Shown here one piece after another: positions 17,760-26,209 of a stretch of DNA of 64,000 nt. Source of the DNA: Bacillota bacterium (lineage in GTDB: Bacteria; Bacillota; Clostridia; Oscillospirales; Ruminococcaceae); assembly GCA_023457355.1 (NCBI GenBank), contig JAEWLW010000038.1, forward strand, positions 155,690 through 219,689. The letters run 5' to 3'. The translations under genes were made by a program, and so were the position numbers. Under the pieces are notes generated by a model. That model was given only the letters and a program-made list of their open reading frames with translations, was not told the DNA's origin and did not search any database. Position 1 is the stretch's first letter, and each line of letters opens with the position of its first letter.

Positions 17760-17977
17760 AAGGCGTTTTAGCGGCTTGCACAAGCCTCATGCCGCTTGAC
17801 GCGCCATCGGGGAACCACCTTGCGGGGGGCCCCGCGCCAAAACAGTCCGGGGGACTGTTTTGGCTGCCTCTCCTGCGTTTTTTTGACGAATGAAGTACGC
17901 AAGCTTTTTGAAAAAAGCTTGACCAAAAACTTTAACTTGTGCAATTTTTTAGTCAAAAAAAGTTCTTTGACAGCCTG
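17760..17977. repeat. Palindrome-centred repeat, type C copy 1
   Basis: About 220 bp between the terminators of two convergent genes, related to 48770-49000. The core is a perfect 13-bp inverted repeat GCCAAAACAGTCC / GGACTGTTTTGGC (17836-17864, 3-nt loop). Shared flanks include GCCGCTT.ACGCG.CAT.GGGGAA, CTTGCGGG, a T-run followed by ACGA, and a downstream CCAAAAACT block. No open frame. This fills the 310-nt gap together with the two terminators. Confidence 0.65.
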
Positions 17978-18008
17978 AAAAGCCGGCTGCTGGGTGCAGC
18001 CGGCTTTT
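17974..18008 (-). terminator. Terminator of rubrerythrin
   Basis: Perfect hairpin AAAAGCCGGCTGC / GCAGCCGGCTTTT (5-nt loop), 14 nt beyond the rubrerythrin stop codon on the minus strand. Confidence 0.85.
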
Positions 18009-18022
18009 GGGTTCTATTAAAC

Positions 18023-18565
18023 TTAATAGTTCTTAGCAAGAACCTGGAAGAAAGCCTTGGGATGATCGCACACGGGACATACCTCGGGGGCCTTTTCACC
18101 GATGTGGATATGTCCGCAGTTGGCGCACTGCCAGATAACCTTCTCGCCCTTGATGAAAACAGCGTTGCCCTCTACATTGGCCAGCAGCTTGCGGTAACGC
18201 TCTTCGTGCTCTTTTTCAATCTTGCCGACAGCTTCAAAGAGATAGGCAATTTTGGTAAAGCCCTCTTCCTTGGCTTCTTTGGCAAACTTGGCGTACATGT
18301 CGGTCCACTCGTAGTTCTCGCCGTTAGCCGCGTCAAGCAGATTGGTCGCGGTGTCGGGGATGCCACCGTCATGCAGCTGCTTAAACCAGATTTTTGCGTG
18401 TTCTTTTTCATTGTTTGCAGTCTCTTCAAAGAGATTTGCAATCTGTACATAGCCTTCTTTTTTTGCCACGGAAGCATAATAAGTGTACTTGTTTCTGGCC
18501 TGGCTCTCGCCCGCAAAAGCAGCCATCAAATTAGCTTCAGTCTTGGTTCCTTTTAATTCGCTCAT
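18023..18565 (-). CDS. rbr: Rubrerythrin
   Basis: 180 residues. The N-terminal ferritin-like di-iron domain carries its ligands in AGESQARNKYTYY, EETANNEKEHAKIW and FEAVGKIEKEHEERY. The C-terminal rubredoxin domain has two CxxC knuckles (WQCANCGH, VCPVC). The protein reduces hydrogen peroxide in the cytoplasm of anaerobes. Normal length, both domains complete. AAGGAG precedes the ATG by 9 nt. A sigma-A promoter with an overlapping Fur/PerR-like box lies upstream, so peroxide or iron control is likely. It has its own terminator. Confidence 0.95.
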   Translation of the reverse strand: MSELKGTKTEANLMAAFAGESQARNKYTYYASVAKKEGYVQIANLFEETANNEKEHAKIWFKQLHDGGIPDTATNLLDAANGENYEWTDMYAKFAKEAKEEGFTKIAYLFEAVGKIEKEHEERYRKLLANVEGNAVFIKGEKVIWQCANCGHIHIGEKAPEVCPVCDHPKAFFQVLAKNY

Positions 18566-18606
18566 CTTAAAATTCTCCTTCTATATTAAATTAGGATCGA
18601 CAAAAA

Positions 18607-18621
18607 TAATAAGAATTATCG
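18607..18621. promoter_or_regulatory. Fur/PerR-like box at the rubrerythrin promoter
   Basis: On the minus strand CGATAAT-T-CTTATTA, matching 11 of 14 arm positions of the 7-1-7 Fur consensus TGATAAT-N-ATTATCA. It lies just downstream of the -10 box. PerR regulation would fit the gene's role; which regulator binds is inference. Confidence 0.45.
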
Positions 18622-18627
18622 TTTTAT

Positions 18628-18655
18628 ATAATACCACATTTTATCTAAATGTCAA
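18628..18655 (-). promoter_or_regulatory. Rubrerythrin promoter
   Basis: Minus strand -35 TTGACA (18650-18655), 16-bp spacer, -10 TATTAT (18628-18633). Confidence 0.65.
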
Positions 18656-18795
18656 GTCAAACGAAGACGTTGAGAAAAAAGCGTTAAAATCGGCATAAAA
18701 CAACTGCTTTGTGGCTATTATATCGCATTTTATCTAATTTTTCATCCCCGTTTCTAACTAAAATTTTGAATAATCAGCATGAAATGACCTTGTTA

Positions 18796-18824
18796 TTGAC
18801 ATCGGCGCGACATCTTTTTATAAT
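18796..18824 (+). promoter_or_regulatory. Consensus promoter of the T-box/alaS transcript
   Basis: -35 TTGACA (18796-18801), exactly 17 bp, -10 TATAAT (18819-18824): a perfect sigma-A promoter. The transcript would start near 18831, at the beginning of the T-box leader. Confidence 0.85.
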
Positions 18825-18831
18825 AAAGAAG

Positions 18832-19082
18832 ATATTTTAATAAGACGATGCCTTGAAGAAAAGAATTGCGTGCTGCTTTTTCCACAGAGAGGGCGGCGGT
18901 GCTGAAAACCGCCCGTAAAAGTGCTGCAAGGGCCGTTTCGGAGCACCGCGGTGAGGAACCGCGGCGTATTCCCGCGCGTTAAGCGGGCTAAAGTGGCGTG
19001 CCGTGTAAACGGTGCGCAATTTGGGTGGTACCACGGAAATGCTGCACTTTCGTCCCATTTAGCGGGCGGAAGTGTTTTTTGT
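18832..19082 (+). ncRNA. T-box riboswitch leader of alaS
   Basis: The T-box sequence AATTTGGGTGGTACCACGG lies at 19018-19036. Upstream is a Stem I region with the CAGAGAGGG start, a long GC-rich hairpin (GGGCGGCGGT...ACCGCCC) and further stems. Downstream is a terminator (19045-19080). Uncharged tRNA binding would favour the antiterminator formed with the T-box sequence and allow alaS transcription. The gene downstream makes alanine the expected specificity; I could not place the specifier codon with certainty. Confidence 0.9.
19045..19080 (+). terminator. T-box regulated terminator
   Basis: CACTTTCGTCC pairs with GGGCGGAAGTG and is followed by six T. Its 5' arm competes with the T-box antiterminator. 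Confidence 0.8.
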
Positions 19083-19210
19083 TGTGCCTTTTGCCAACCG
19101 CCCGACGTCCCTATTTTTGTTCCGGCTGCGTATCGCTATGCGATACCTGTTAAATATAGATTTTAAAACCGCCTATCAATAATTCATAGAAACAGGATGT
19201 GACAAATTTA

Positions 19211-21862
19211 ATGGAATGGACCGGATTAAATGAACTGCGCAGTAAGTTTTTGAATTTTTTTGAGAGCAAGGGGCATATTTTGCTGCCCTCCGCTCCCCTT
19301 GTCCCGCGCGACGACAATAGCCTGTTGCTCATCAACTCCGGCATGGCGCCGCTGAAAAAATACTTCACCGGCATGGAGACGCCGCCCAGAAAACGCGCAA
19401 CCTCCTGCCAGAAGTGCATTCGCACCCCCGATATTGAAAACGTGGGTAAAACGGCCCGCCACGGCACCTATTTTGAGATGCTGGGCAACTTCTCCTTCGG
19501 CGACTACTTTAAGCACGAGGCAACTGCTTGGGCATGGGAATTTTTGACCAAGGAGCTTCAAATCCCCACGGAGCTGCTCTGGGTAACCATCTACGAGGAT
19601 GACGACGAGGCCAGGGATATTTGGATAAACGAGGTCGGCGTACCGCCTGAGCGCATCATCCGCATGGGCAAGGAGGATAACTTCTGGGAAATCGGCTCCG
19701 GCCCCTGCGGCCCCTGCTCCGAGCTGCACTTTGACCGCAGTGAAAAATACGGCTGCGGCTCCCCCACCTGCGGGGTCGGCTGTGATTGCGACCGCTATAT
19801 CGAAATCTGGAATCTCGTATTCACCCAGTTTAATTCCGACGGCAACGGCAACTACACGCCGCTCGATCACCCGAACATCGACACCGGCATGGGGTTGGAG
19901 CGCTTAGCCTGCGTCATGCAGGGCGTTGACAACCTCTTTGAAGTGGATACCGTTCAGCGCATTATGGGCCACATCAGCCAGATTGCCGGCGTCACTTATA
20001 AGGACGACGCCAAAACCGATATTTCGCTGCGCGTCATCACCGACCACGTGCGTTCCACAACCATGATGATCGGCGACGGCGTCGTCCCCTCGAACGAGGG
20101 CCGCGGCTATGTGCTGCGCCGTCTGCTGCGCCGCGCCGCGCGCCACGGCAGACTGCTGGGCATCAAGGAGCCGTTCCTCTACCAGGTGGTGGACACCGTC
20201 ATTGCCGAAAACAAAATCGCCTATCCTAATCTGGTGGATAACCGCGACTACATCGTCAAGGTCGTCCGGATGGAGGAGGAGCGCTTCGCCCGAACGATCG
20301 ATTCTGGCATGGAGCTGCTTTCAAACATCATCGACCGCATCGAGAGCGAAGCCTCCAGCAGCAAAAATCGCGTGCTGCCCGGCGACCTCGCGTTTAAGCT
20401 TTATGATACCTTCGGCTTCCCGGTTGATCTCACCCGCGAAATTCTGGAGGAAAAGCAGATCGGGCTGGATGAAGAGGCGTTTAAGAAACTGATGGCCGAA
20501 CAGCGCGACCGCGCCCGCAAGGCCCGCGAAAATATGGGCGATGTAAGCTGGGAGGACGACGTGCTCGCCTCGCTGGAAAACAAGACCGAATTTGTCGGCT
20601 ACGCCACCGGCGATATCAAGTGCAAGGTTGTGGCCATCGTTGCCGACGGCGCGCTGGCAGATGCCATCGGTGCGGGCGACCACGCCGCCATCGTACTCGA
20701 TAAGACCCCCTTCTACGCCGAAAGCGGCGGCCAGGTGGGCGACGCCGGCATCATTTCGGACGGCAAGGCCATTTTCCACGTCCATGACTGCAAAAAATCC
20801 CCCACCGGCCAGTTTTTGCACATCGGCGAGATGGTGGAAGGCAATCTGCTTTCCGGCAGTGAAGTCACCGCCGCCGTCGGCAAACCCCGCCACAGCGCCA
20901 TCATGCGCAACCACACCGCCGCGCATCTTTTGCAGTTTGCGCTGCGCGAGGTGCTGGGCACCCACGTGCATCAGGCGGGCCAGCTGGTGGACAGCGACTT
21001 CTGCCGTTTTGACTTCACGCATTTTGCCGCCGTCTCCCCCGAGGAGCTCGCCAGAATTGAGGCGCTGGTCAACAATATGATTTTCTCCGCCCTGCCGGTC
21101 AACGTCGCCGAAATGTCGCAGGACGAAGCCAAGCAGAAAGGCGCCATGGCGCTGTTCTCTGAAAAATACGGCAGCACCGTGCGCGTCGTCGATGTCGGCG
21201 GGCGTTCCATTGAACTTTGCGGCGGCACCCATGTGGATAACACCGCCAAGCTGGGTATGTTTAAAATCCTGAAGGAATCTTCCGTCGCGGCGGGTGTTCG
21301 CCGCATCGAGGCCGTGACCGGCGACGGCGTACTCCGCTATATCAACCAGCTTCAGTCGCAGATCGCCTTGGCAGCCGAGCTTTTAAAAATCGGTTCGGGC
21401 GCCGACCTTGTCGGCAAAATCGGCGCGCTTCAGGCCGAGCTCAAAGCCAAGGAGCGCGAAATCGATTCGATGAGCCAGCGCATGGCCGCTTCCCAGATCA
21501 AAAGCCTGTTTGAAAACGCCAAGGAGATCGACGGCGTCCGCGTGATGACCGCCTCCTTCAGCGATATGGCGCCCGATGCGCTGCGCGCGCTCGGCGACAA
21601 GGTCAAGGAATACACCGAGCCGGTCATGGCCGTGTTCACCTCCGCCACCGGCGCCAAGGCCTCGGTTCTGGCGGTTGTCAGCAAGGCGGCGGCCCAGAAG
21701 GGCGCGCACGCGGGCAAGCTGATAAAATCGCTCACCGCGATGGCGGGTGGCTCCGGCGGCGGCAAGCCCGATTCCGCCATGGGCGGCGCGCCTGAAATTG
21801 CCAAGCTTAACGAGGCGGTTTCCAAGGTGGAAAGCCTGCTGAAGGAAATGCTGACCAAGTAG
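19211..21862 (+). CDS. alaS: Alanyl-tRNA synthetase
   Basis: 883 residues from the ATG at 19211. I prefer this start to the GTG at 19199 because MEWTGLNELR aligns with the family start and the GTG has no properly spaced site. Catalytic domain (about 1-245), tRNA-recognition helices, then the editing domain with HTAAH and CGGTH metal ligands, which clears mischarged Ser/Gly. The C-Ala/DHHA1 region ends in a Gly-rich linker (GGSGGGKPDSAMGG) and a helix. Complete and of normal length. Expression is controlled by the T-box leader upstream. The HIT protein gene follows at 83 nt. Confidence 0.97.
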   Translation: MEWTGLNELRSKFLNFFESKGHILLPSAPLVPRDDNSLLLINSGMAPLKKYFTGMETPPRKRATSCQKCIRTPDIENVGKTARHGTYFEMLGNFSFGDYFKHEATAWAWEFLTKELQIPTELLWVTIYEDDDEARDIWINEVGVPPERIIRMGKEDNFWEIGSGPCGPCSELHFDRSEKYGCGSPTCGVGCDCDRYIEIWNLVFTQFNSDGNGNYTPLDHPNIDTGMGLERLACVMQGVDNLFEVDTVQRIMGHISQIAGVTYKDDAKTDISLRVITDHVRSTTMMIGDGVVPSNEGRGYVLRRLLRRAARHGRLLGIKEPFLYQVVDTVIAENKIAYPNLVDNRDYIVKVVRMEEERFARTIDSGMELLSNIIDRIESEASSSKNRVLPGDLAFKLYDTFGFPVDLTREILEEKQIGLDEEAFKKLMAEQRDRARKARENMGDVSWEDDVLASLENKTEFVGYATGDIKCKVVAIVADGALADAIGAGDHAAIVLDKTPFYAESGGQVGDAGIISDGKAIFHVHDCKKSPTGQFLHIGEMVEGNLLSGSEVTAAVGKPRHSAIMRNHTAAHLLQFALREVLGTHVHQAGQLVDSDFCRFDFTHFAAVSPEELARIEALVNNMIFSALPVNVAEMSQDEAKQKGAMALFSEKYGSTVRVVDVGGRSIELCGGTHVDNTAKLGMFKILKESSVAAGVRRIEAVTGDGVLRYINQLQSQIALAAELLKIGSGADLVGKIGALQAELKAKEREIDSMSQRMAASQIKSLFENAKEIDGVRVMTASFSDMAPDALRALGDKVKEYTEPVMAVFTSATGAKASVLAVVSKAAAQKGAHAGKLIKSLTAMAGGSGGGKPDSAMGGAPEIAKLNEAVSKVESLLKEMLTK

Positions 21863-21944
21863 CTTTGAAAACGTGCTTGCGGCGGCAGCGCGAATTTGCG
21901 TTTGCCGCCAAGCGCTTTGAATTTTATGAAAGAAGGGAAGATTT

Positions 21945-22283
21945 ATGGACTGCCTGTTTTGCAGGATTGCCGCGGGGGAGATTCCAAGCACAAAAGTCTA
22001 TGAGGACCAAACCGTGCTGGCATTTCGCGACATCGACCCCAAAGCGCCGTTTCACGCGGTGGTGATCCCCAAGGCCCACCTCGCTTCGGCCGCTCAAATC
22101 ACCGCTGAAAACAGCGCGCTGGTCGCCCATGTTTTTGAGGTCATCGCCGAGATTGCCCGGCGCGAAAAGCTGGAAAAAGGCTTTCGCGTTGTGAACAACT
22201 GCGGCGAGGAAGGCGGCCAGACCGTCGGCCACCTGCACTTTCATCTGCTGGCCGGGCGCAACCTTGGATGGCCTCCCGGCTGA
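21945..22283 (+). CDS. HIT family protein (HinT-like)
   Basis: 112 residues, the size of HinT purine-nucleoside phosphoramidases. N-terminal CLFCRIAAGEIPSTKVYEDQ (a CxxC zinc knuckle in place of the usual first strand), then FRDIDPKAPFHAVVIPKAHL, and the catalytic histidine triad HLHFHLLAGR near the end. Homologues release AMP or GMP from phosphoramidate substrates. AAGGGAAG precedes the ATG. Same direction as alaS. Confidence 0.93.
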   Translation: MDCLFCRIAAGEIPSTKVYEDQTVLAFRDIDPKAPFHAVVIPKAHLASAAQITAENSALVAHVFEVIAEIARREKLEKGFRVVNNCGEEGGQTVGHLHFHLLAGRNLGWPPG

Positions 22284-22291
22284 TGGCATTA

Positions 22292-22419
22292 TATAGAGTT
22301 GATTAACCTGAAAACCGGCGCGCCCTTGCGGCCTGTTTCCCGCGCCGCTGCGTCGTCCGCCTTGCAGTGCAAAAAATAGTCTCGTAAGGTCGGGGCATTT
22401 TTAAAATTAATCAACTATA
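22292..22419. repeat. MITE-like repeat, type B copy 1
   Basis: 128 bp with inverted ends TATAGaGTTGATTAA (22292-22306) and TTAATCAACTATA (22407-22419). The core (GTCGTCCGCCTTGCAGTGCAAAAAATAGTCTCG) is strongly similar to the complement of 32960-33010. It fills the gap between the HIT and phosphoribosyltransferase genes. No open frame. Confidence 0.7.
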
Positions 22420-22449
22420 ATTGCGATAACTGAAAGGAAGTCTTTTATC

Positions 22450-22989
22450 ATGGCTGAAACCTACCGTTTAAAAGTTGCCGGTTTAGAGCGCGATCTGACG
22501 CTTTGCCCGCTTAATGACAAGCTTTCAATCGCGGGCTTTATCATGTTTTCCGATGTGGAACTAACCGTTCACTGCGCCGCCGAATTGCTTAAAAAGGTGC
22601 CGCGCTTCGACGTCATCATCACGGCCGAATCCAAAGGTATTCCGCTGGCCTATGAGATGAGCCGCCAGTCGGGCAAGAATTATTACCTCGCCCGCAAAAG
22701 CAAAAAGCTTTATATGGCCGACCCCGTCGCAGTGGCGGTCAAATCCATCACCACGGCGAATATCCAGACGCTCTATATGGACAGGAACGACCTTGAAGCG
22801 CTCTCCGGCAAGCGGGTGCTCATCGTGGACGACGTCATCTCCACCGGCGAGTCGCTCAACGCGCTTAAAATGCTGGTGGAAAAGGGCAACGGCAACATTG
22901 TCGCCTGCGCGGCTGTGCTGGCTGAAGGCGACGCTGCCAAGCGCGAAGATATCATCTTTCTGGAGCCGCTGCCGCTTTTTCCCCGCTAA
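22450..22989 (+). CDS. Phosphoribosyltransferase, adenine-PRT-like
   Basis: 179 residues. The PRPP-binding loop VLIVDDVISTGES (about residues 117-129) is preceded by the type I PRTase flexible loop region and by TAESKGIPLAYEMSR, which resembles adenine phosphoribosyltransferase. The family makes nucleoside monophosphates from a free base and PRPP in purine salvage. Base specificity is not readable here; xanthine or another purine is possible. GGAAG lies about 10 nt before the ATG, at the right edge of a repeat element. Confidence 0.8.
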   Translation: MAETYRLKVAGLERDLTLCPLNDKLSIAGFIMFSDVELTVHCAAELLKKVPRFDVIITAESKGIPLAYEMSRQSGKNYYLARKSKKLYMADPVAVAVKSITTANIQTLYMDRNDLEALSGKRVLIVDDVISTGESLNALKMLVEKGNGNIVACAAVLAEGDAAKREDIIFLEPLPLFPR

Positions 22990-23004
22990 TGCGGATATCC
23001 GATG

Positions 23005-23135
23005 ACGGCGATATTCTGACGGGTCTTTTTCCGCCGTTCGTCGTCATCGCCCCGGGCGGGTGCCGGCCTGCCCGCGCCCTCTTCCGGGGATGACAAAAAT
23101 GCCGCACCAATTTACGGCTTCGCCGGAGATTCGTC
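23005..23135. repeat. Repeat superfamily, degenerate copy
   Basis: Non-coding stretch with CCGCCGTTCGTCGTC, GGGCGGGTGCCGGCCTG, CCTCTTCC and GATGACAAAAAT, in the same order as the type A core at 6410-6490. Inverted ends are not recognisable. It fills the 192-nt gap before comEC. Confidence 0.5.
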
Positions 23136-23181
23136 TTAAGCTGTAACACAGGCTATTGAACCGCGTAAGGAGATATGCCTT

Positions 23182-25146
23182 ATGAGAAGACCGCTGTTTT
23201 GGATGGGATTTGCCTTCCTCTCCTCAGCTGCGGTCTTTTTGCGTTTCTCATCGGCTTTTGCAGCGCTTCTATGCGGCGGCATCGCGCTTTTGGCCCTGCT
23301 GTTCTCAGGCGCCCGGCTGCGCACGGGGCTGCTGCTGTTTAGCGCCTGTACCGTGTTGGGCGCAATCTTTACCCTGTTGTACACCGCGGGGGTACGCTAT
23401 TATCTGTCGCCGGTTCTCTCGGCGGGCGAACAGCCGGTGGAGGTGGTGATGACCGTCACCGAACAACAGTCCCGCGGCAGCTACTGCCAATGGCAGGGCA
23501 GGGGGACGGTAACGGTAAGCGGCGTCTCCCGCACGTTTGCCGTAACCCTAAGCGGCTATACCGAGGCGGAAACCGCCACCGGCGACGTCTTGCGGGCCAC
23601 TGCCAGGTTGTCCCTGCCCTTCTCGGGCGATGTACTGCCTTTCAGGCTGGTCAGGCTATTGCCGCCGCCCGAGACTGTGCCCCACCCCCTTACCCGGCTG
23701 CGGTTAATCTGGCAGCGAACCTTATCCGAAAACGCGGCGTCCCTGTCAAAGGATGCCCGGCTATCCGGCGTGCTGTCGGCCATCTTAACCGGCGACCGCA
23801 CGCGGCTGCCACATGACGTCACCGCCGATTTTCGCGGCAGCGGGTTGTCGCATATTCTGGTGGTCTCCGGCCTGCACCTGATTCTGGTCAGCCGCCTTAT
23901 AGGCATTCTGTTGCTGCGTCTTCTCAAACCGCGGCGCGCCGCGCTGTTTTCGCTGGCGTTCTGCTGGCTGTTCGCGGCTGTCAGTGGGCTTGGCAGCTCC
24001 ATCATCCGCGCCGCCGTCATGCTGACGCTGGTGCATCTGGCCGGCTTGTTTAACCGCCACAGCGACACCCTGACGTCGCTGATGATAGCTGCGCTGCTCA
24101 TGGGACTGCAAAACCCCTACACCCTGCTTTCGGTATCTTTTTTGCTCTCATTTGGCGCGGTGGCGGGGCTGGCCACGCTTGAAAATCCGGTGTTCAGCCT
24201 CTTGCAGGGACGAAAACCGCACATCGGGTTCACAGCACAATTACTGCAAAGCCTTTCAGTCGGTATGGCGGCACAGGCGGGCGCCGCACCGGTGCTTGTC
24301 TGGTTTTTTGGCCTTGTGCCGCTACTCGGCATCATCGCAAATCTTGCCGCCGTCTGGCTGATCGAACCCATTATGCTTCTGGGGCTGGCCGCACTGGGGT
24401 TCAGCTTTGTGTTCCCCTTTCTGGCAAACATCATTGCGCTGCCCTGCAACATGCTGCTGCGGCTGCTGCTTTTTATTGCGCGCGGGTTTTCGCGCCTGCC
24501 GGGCGCACAGCTTGGGTTTACCGAGCGCTGGCAGACCCTCTGGCTGCTGGGCAGCCTGTTTCTCGTCATGCTGGTGCTTACAAAACGCCCGCGTGCACCG
24601 GTGGGGCGATTTGCCGTGTTGGGCTGTCTGGCGGCGGGGCTGACCGCCTCGGCGCTGTTCTCCGCTGTTAACAGCGCACAAGCTGATGTTCTTCTGTTCA
24701 AAAACAGCGGCGCCGCCGTCATCTGCGGCAACCGCGCCGTTTTGTTCGGCGCGCCGCAAAGCAACTACGCGCTACAGGAAATTCAAACCGCCTTCAACCG
24801 CTGCGGCGTCAAAACGCTTGACGCCATCGTGCTGGATTCAGCCGAACAGGCCGGCTATCACACCGCCGCGCTGGCGTGGGAATATCCCGATGCCGTTTTG
24901 TGCTGCCCGCCTTCGCGCGCGGCCGTCACTTTCTCCCACGCCGCCGGTATTCCGCTGCGCAGCCTGCCGCAGGATACCCTGCTGTATAACGCCGTGCGGT
25001 ACCAGAAATCGGACGGCGAAATAACGCTGACCTTTTCAGAGGCCAGGCTGTTAAAAAGCGGGGGAGATTGTGTTATAATAGGAATGTATGCAGAACCGCT
25101 TCCCTTTTCCAGAACCGTTCTGCGCGCCCGAACAAAATTGACATAA
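23182..25146 (+). CDS. comEC: ComEC/Rec2 family DNA-uptake channel with degenerate MBL domain
   Basis: 654 residues. N-terminal membrane segments and an OB-like DUF4131 region (about 1-160) are followed by the Competence domain (about 190-470) with its typical HILVVSGLHLILVS and about eight membrane helices. This is the putative channel that brings single-stranded DNA across the membrane. The C-terminal ~150 residues keep the MBL framework (VLLFKNSGAAVICG, GVKTLDAIVLDSAEQAGYH). The LTHxHxDH metal site reads LDSAEQAGYH and other ligands are absent, so nuclease function is unlikely. The protein is shorter than typical ComEC (700-800). It heads an operon with holA (13-nt gap) and rnmV. Confidence 0.88.
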   Translation: MRRPLFWMGFAFLSSAAVFLRFSSAFAALLCGGIALLALLFSGARLRTGLLLFSACTVLGAIFTLLYTAGVRYYLSPVLSAGEQPVEVVMTVTEQQSRGSYCQWQGRGTVTVSGVSRTFAVTLSGYTEAETATGDVLRATARLSLPFSGDVLPFRLVRLLPPPETVPHPLTRLRLIWQRTLSENAASLSKDARLSGVLSAILTGDRTRLPHDVTADFRGSGLSHILVVSGLHLILVSRLIGILLLRLLKPRRAALFSLAFCWLFAAVSGLGSSIIRAAVMLTLVHLAGLFNRHSDTLTSLMIAALLMGLQNPYTLLSVSFLLSFGAVAGLATLENPVFSLLQGRKPHIGFTAQLLQSLSVGMAAQAGAAPVLVWFFGLVPLLGIIANLAAVWLIEPIMLLGLAALGFSFVFPFLANIIALPCNMLLRLLLFIARGFSRLPGAQLGFTERWQTLWLLGSLFLVMLVLTKRPRAPVGRFAVLGCLAAGLTASALFSAVNSAQADVLLFKNSGAAVICGNRAVLFGAPQSNYALQEIQTAFNRCGVKTLDAIVLDSAEQAGYHTAALAWEYPDAVLCCPPSRAAVTFSHAAGIPLRSLPQDTLLYNAVRYQKSDGEITLTFSEARLLKSGGDCVIIGMYAEPLPFSRTVLRARTKLT

Positions 25147-25159
25147 AGGAGCGCCCCGG

Positions 25160-26209
25160 ATGCTTTGCGCCACCGAAAAACAGCTTAAAGAACAGATTAC
25201 AACTGAAAACATCGCGCCGCTGTACCTGTTGTTCGGCAACGAACCGGCGCTACTGCGCCATTACCGGCAAAAGCTGCTGGAAATGTTTGAGCACGCCGGT
25301 GACCAGATTGAGTTCATGGACGGCAAGGCGCTGGATCTTTCCGCCCTGTTTGACGCCGCGCTGCTGCTTTCAATGTTCGGCGGACGGCGGATTATCGCCA
25401 TTGATAACTTTGAGCCCGAACAGCTCCCCGACGCCGACTGCAAAGCCCTTTGCGCTTTTTTAGGAGAAATTCCCGAGGGCACCGTGCTTATCCTGACAAC
25501 AGCGGCCGAAAGCGTCGATGAAAAAAAAGGCAAATGCGCCAAAAAGCTGCTGGCTACGGCTGAAAAAGCAGGCGTCGCCGCCCGGCTGAACCGGCGCGGC
25601 GACGCCGACCTGCGCCGTTTTGCCATCGCCCGGTGCAAGGCGCAAGGCGCGGTTTTGTCAAACGAAGCGGCGGCTTTTTTTCTCGCGCATTGCGGCGATG
25701 ATATGGGCACCCTGTCAAACGAGTGCGATAAACTGAGCGCCTACGCCGCCGAGACCAAAACGGCAATCGACAGCAATATGATACGCCGCATCTGTTCCGG
25801 AACACTCTCAGCCGACCCTTTTGCGCTTGCCCGGCTAATGCTGCGCGGCGACTTGCAGGCGGTGCTTTCTCAGGTGGATGCGCTGCTGCGGCTGCGCCAG
25901 CCGGTCATCCTGATTCTGGCAAACTTAAGCGGCGCTTTCTGCGATCTGGCGCGCGCCTGCGCCGCCCGCGCAAACGGGCGCACGGCGGCCGATTTAACCG
26001 CCGACTTTTCTTATCGCTTTGCCTGGCGCGCCCAAAATGCCTATCGGGACTGCGCCCGGCTCAGCGCCGCCGCCGTTTATTCGGTGTGCGAGCTGCTGTG
26101 CGAGGCCGACGCCGCGCTTAAAAGCAGCAACGCCGACGAACGCATCGTGCTCGAAGCCGTTATCATCCGCGCCATGCGCGCGCTGCAAAAAGGTGGGCCG
26201 ATATGCTGA
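25160..26209 (+). CDS. holA: DNA polymerase III subunit delta
   Basis: 349 residues, normal length. The clamp-loader wrench subunit, which opens the sliding clamp. Start region LYLLFGNEPALLRHYRQKLLEM matches HolA, and the AAA-like domains I and II continue with LLSMFGGRRIIAIDNFE and NECDKLSAYA. Domain III (about 215-349) is helical. comEC-holA adjacency is common in Firmicutes. AAAGGAG lies 9 nt before the ATG. The stop overlaps the rnmV start by 7 nt. Confidence 0.93.
   Translation: MLCATEKQLKEQITTENIAPLYLLFGNEPALLRHYRQKLLEMFEHAGDQIEFMDGKALDLSALFDAALLLSMFGGRRIIAIDNFEPEQLPDADCKALCAFLGEIPEGTVLILTTAAESVDEKKGKCAKKLLATAEKAGVAARLNRRGDADLRRFAIARCKAQGAVLSNEAAAFFLAHCGDDMGTLSNECDKLSAYAAETKTAIDSNMIRRICSGTLSADPFALARLMLRGDLQAVLSQVDALLRLRQPVILILANLSGAFCDLARACAARANGRTAADLTADFSYRFAWRAQNAYRDCARLSAAAVYSVCELLCEADAALKSSNADERIVLEAVIIRAMRALQKGGPIC

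Noticed and set aside
20321..21232. 303-codon open frame antisense to alaS
   Set aside because: A frame shadow of GC-rich coding sequence; no ribosome site or recognisable domain, while alaS is unmistakable.
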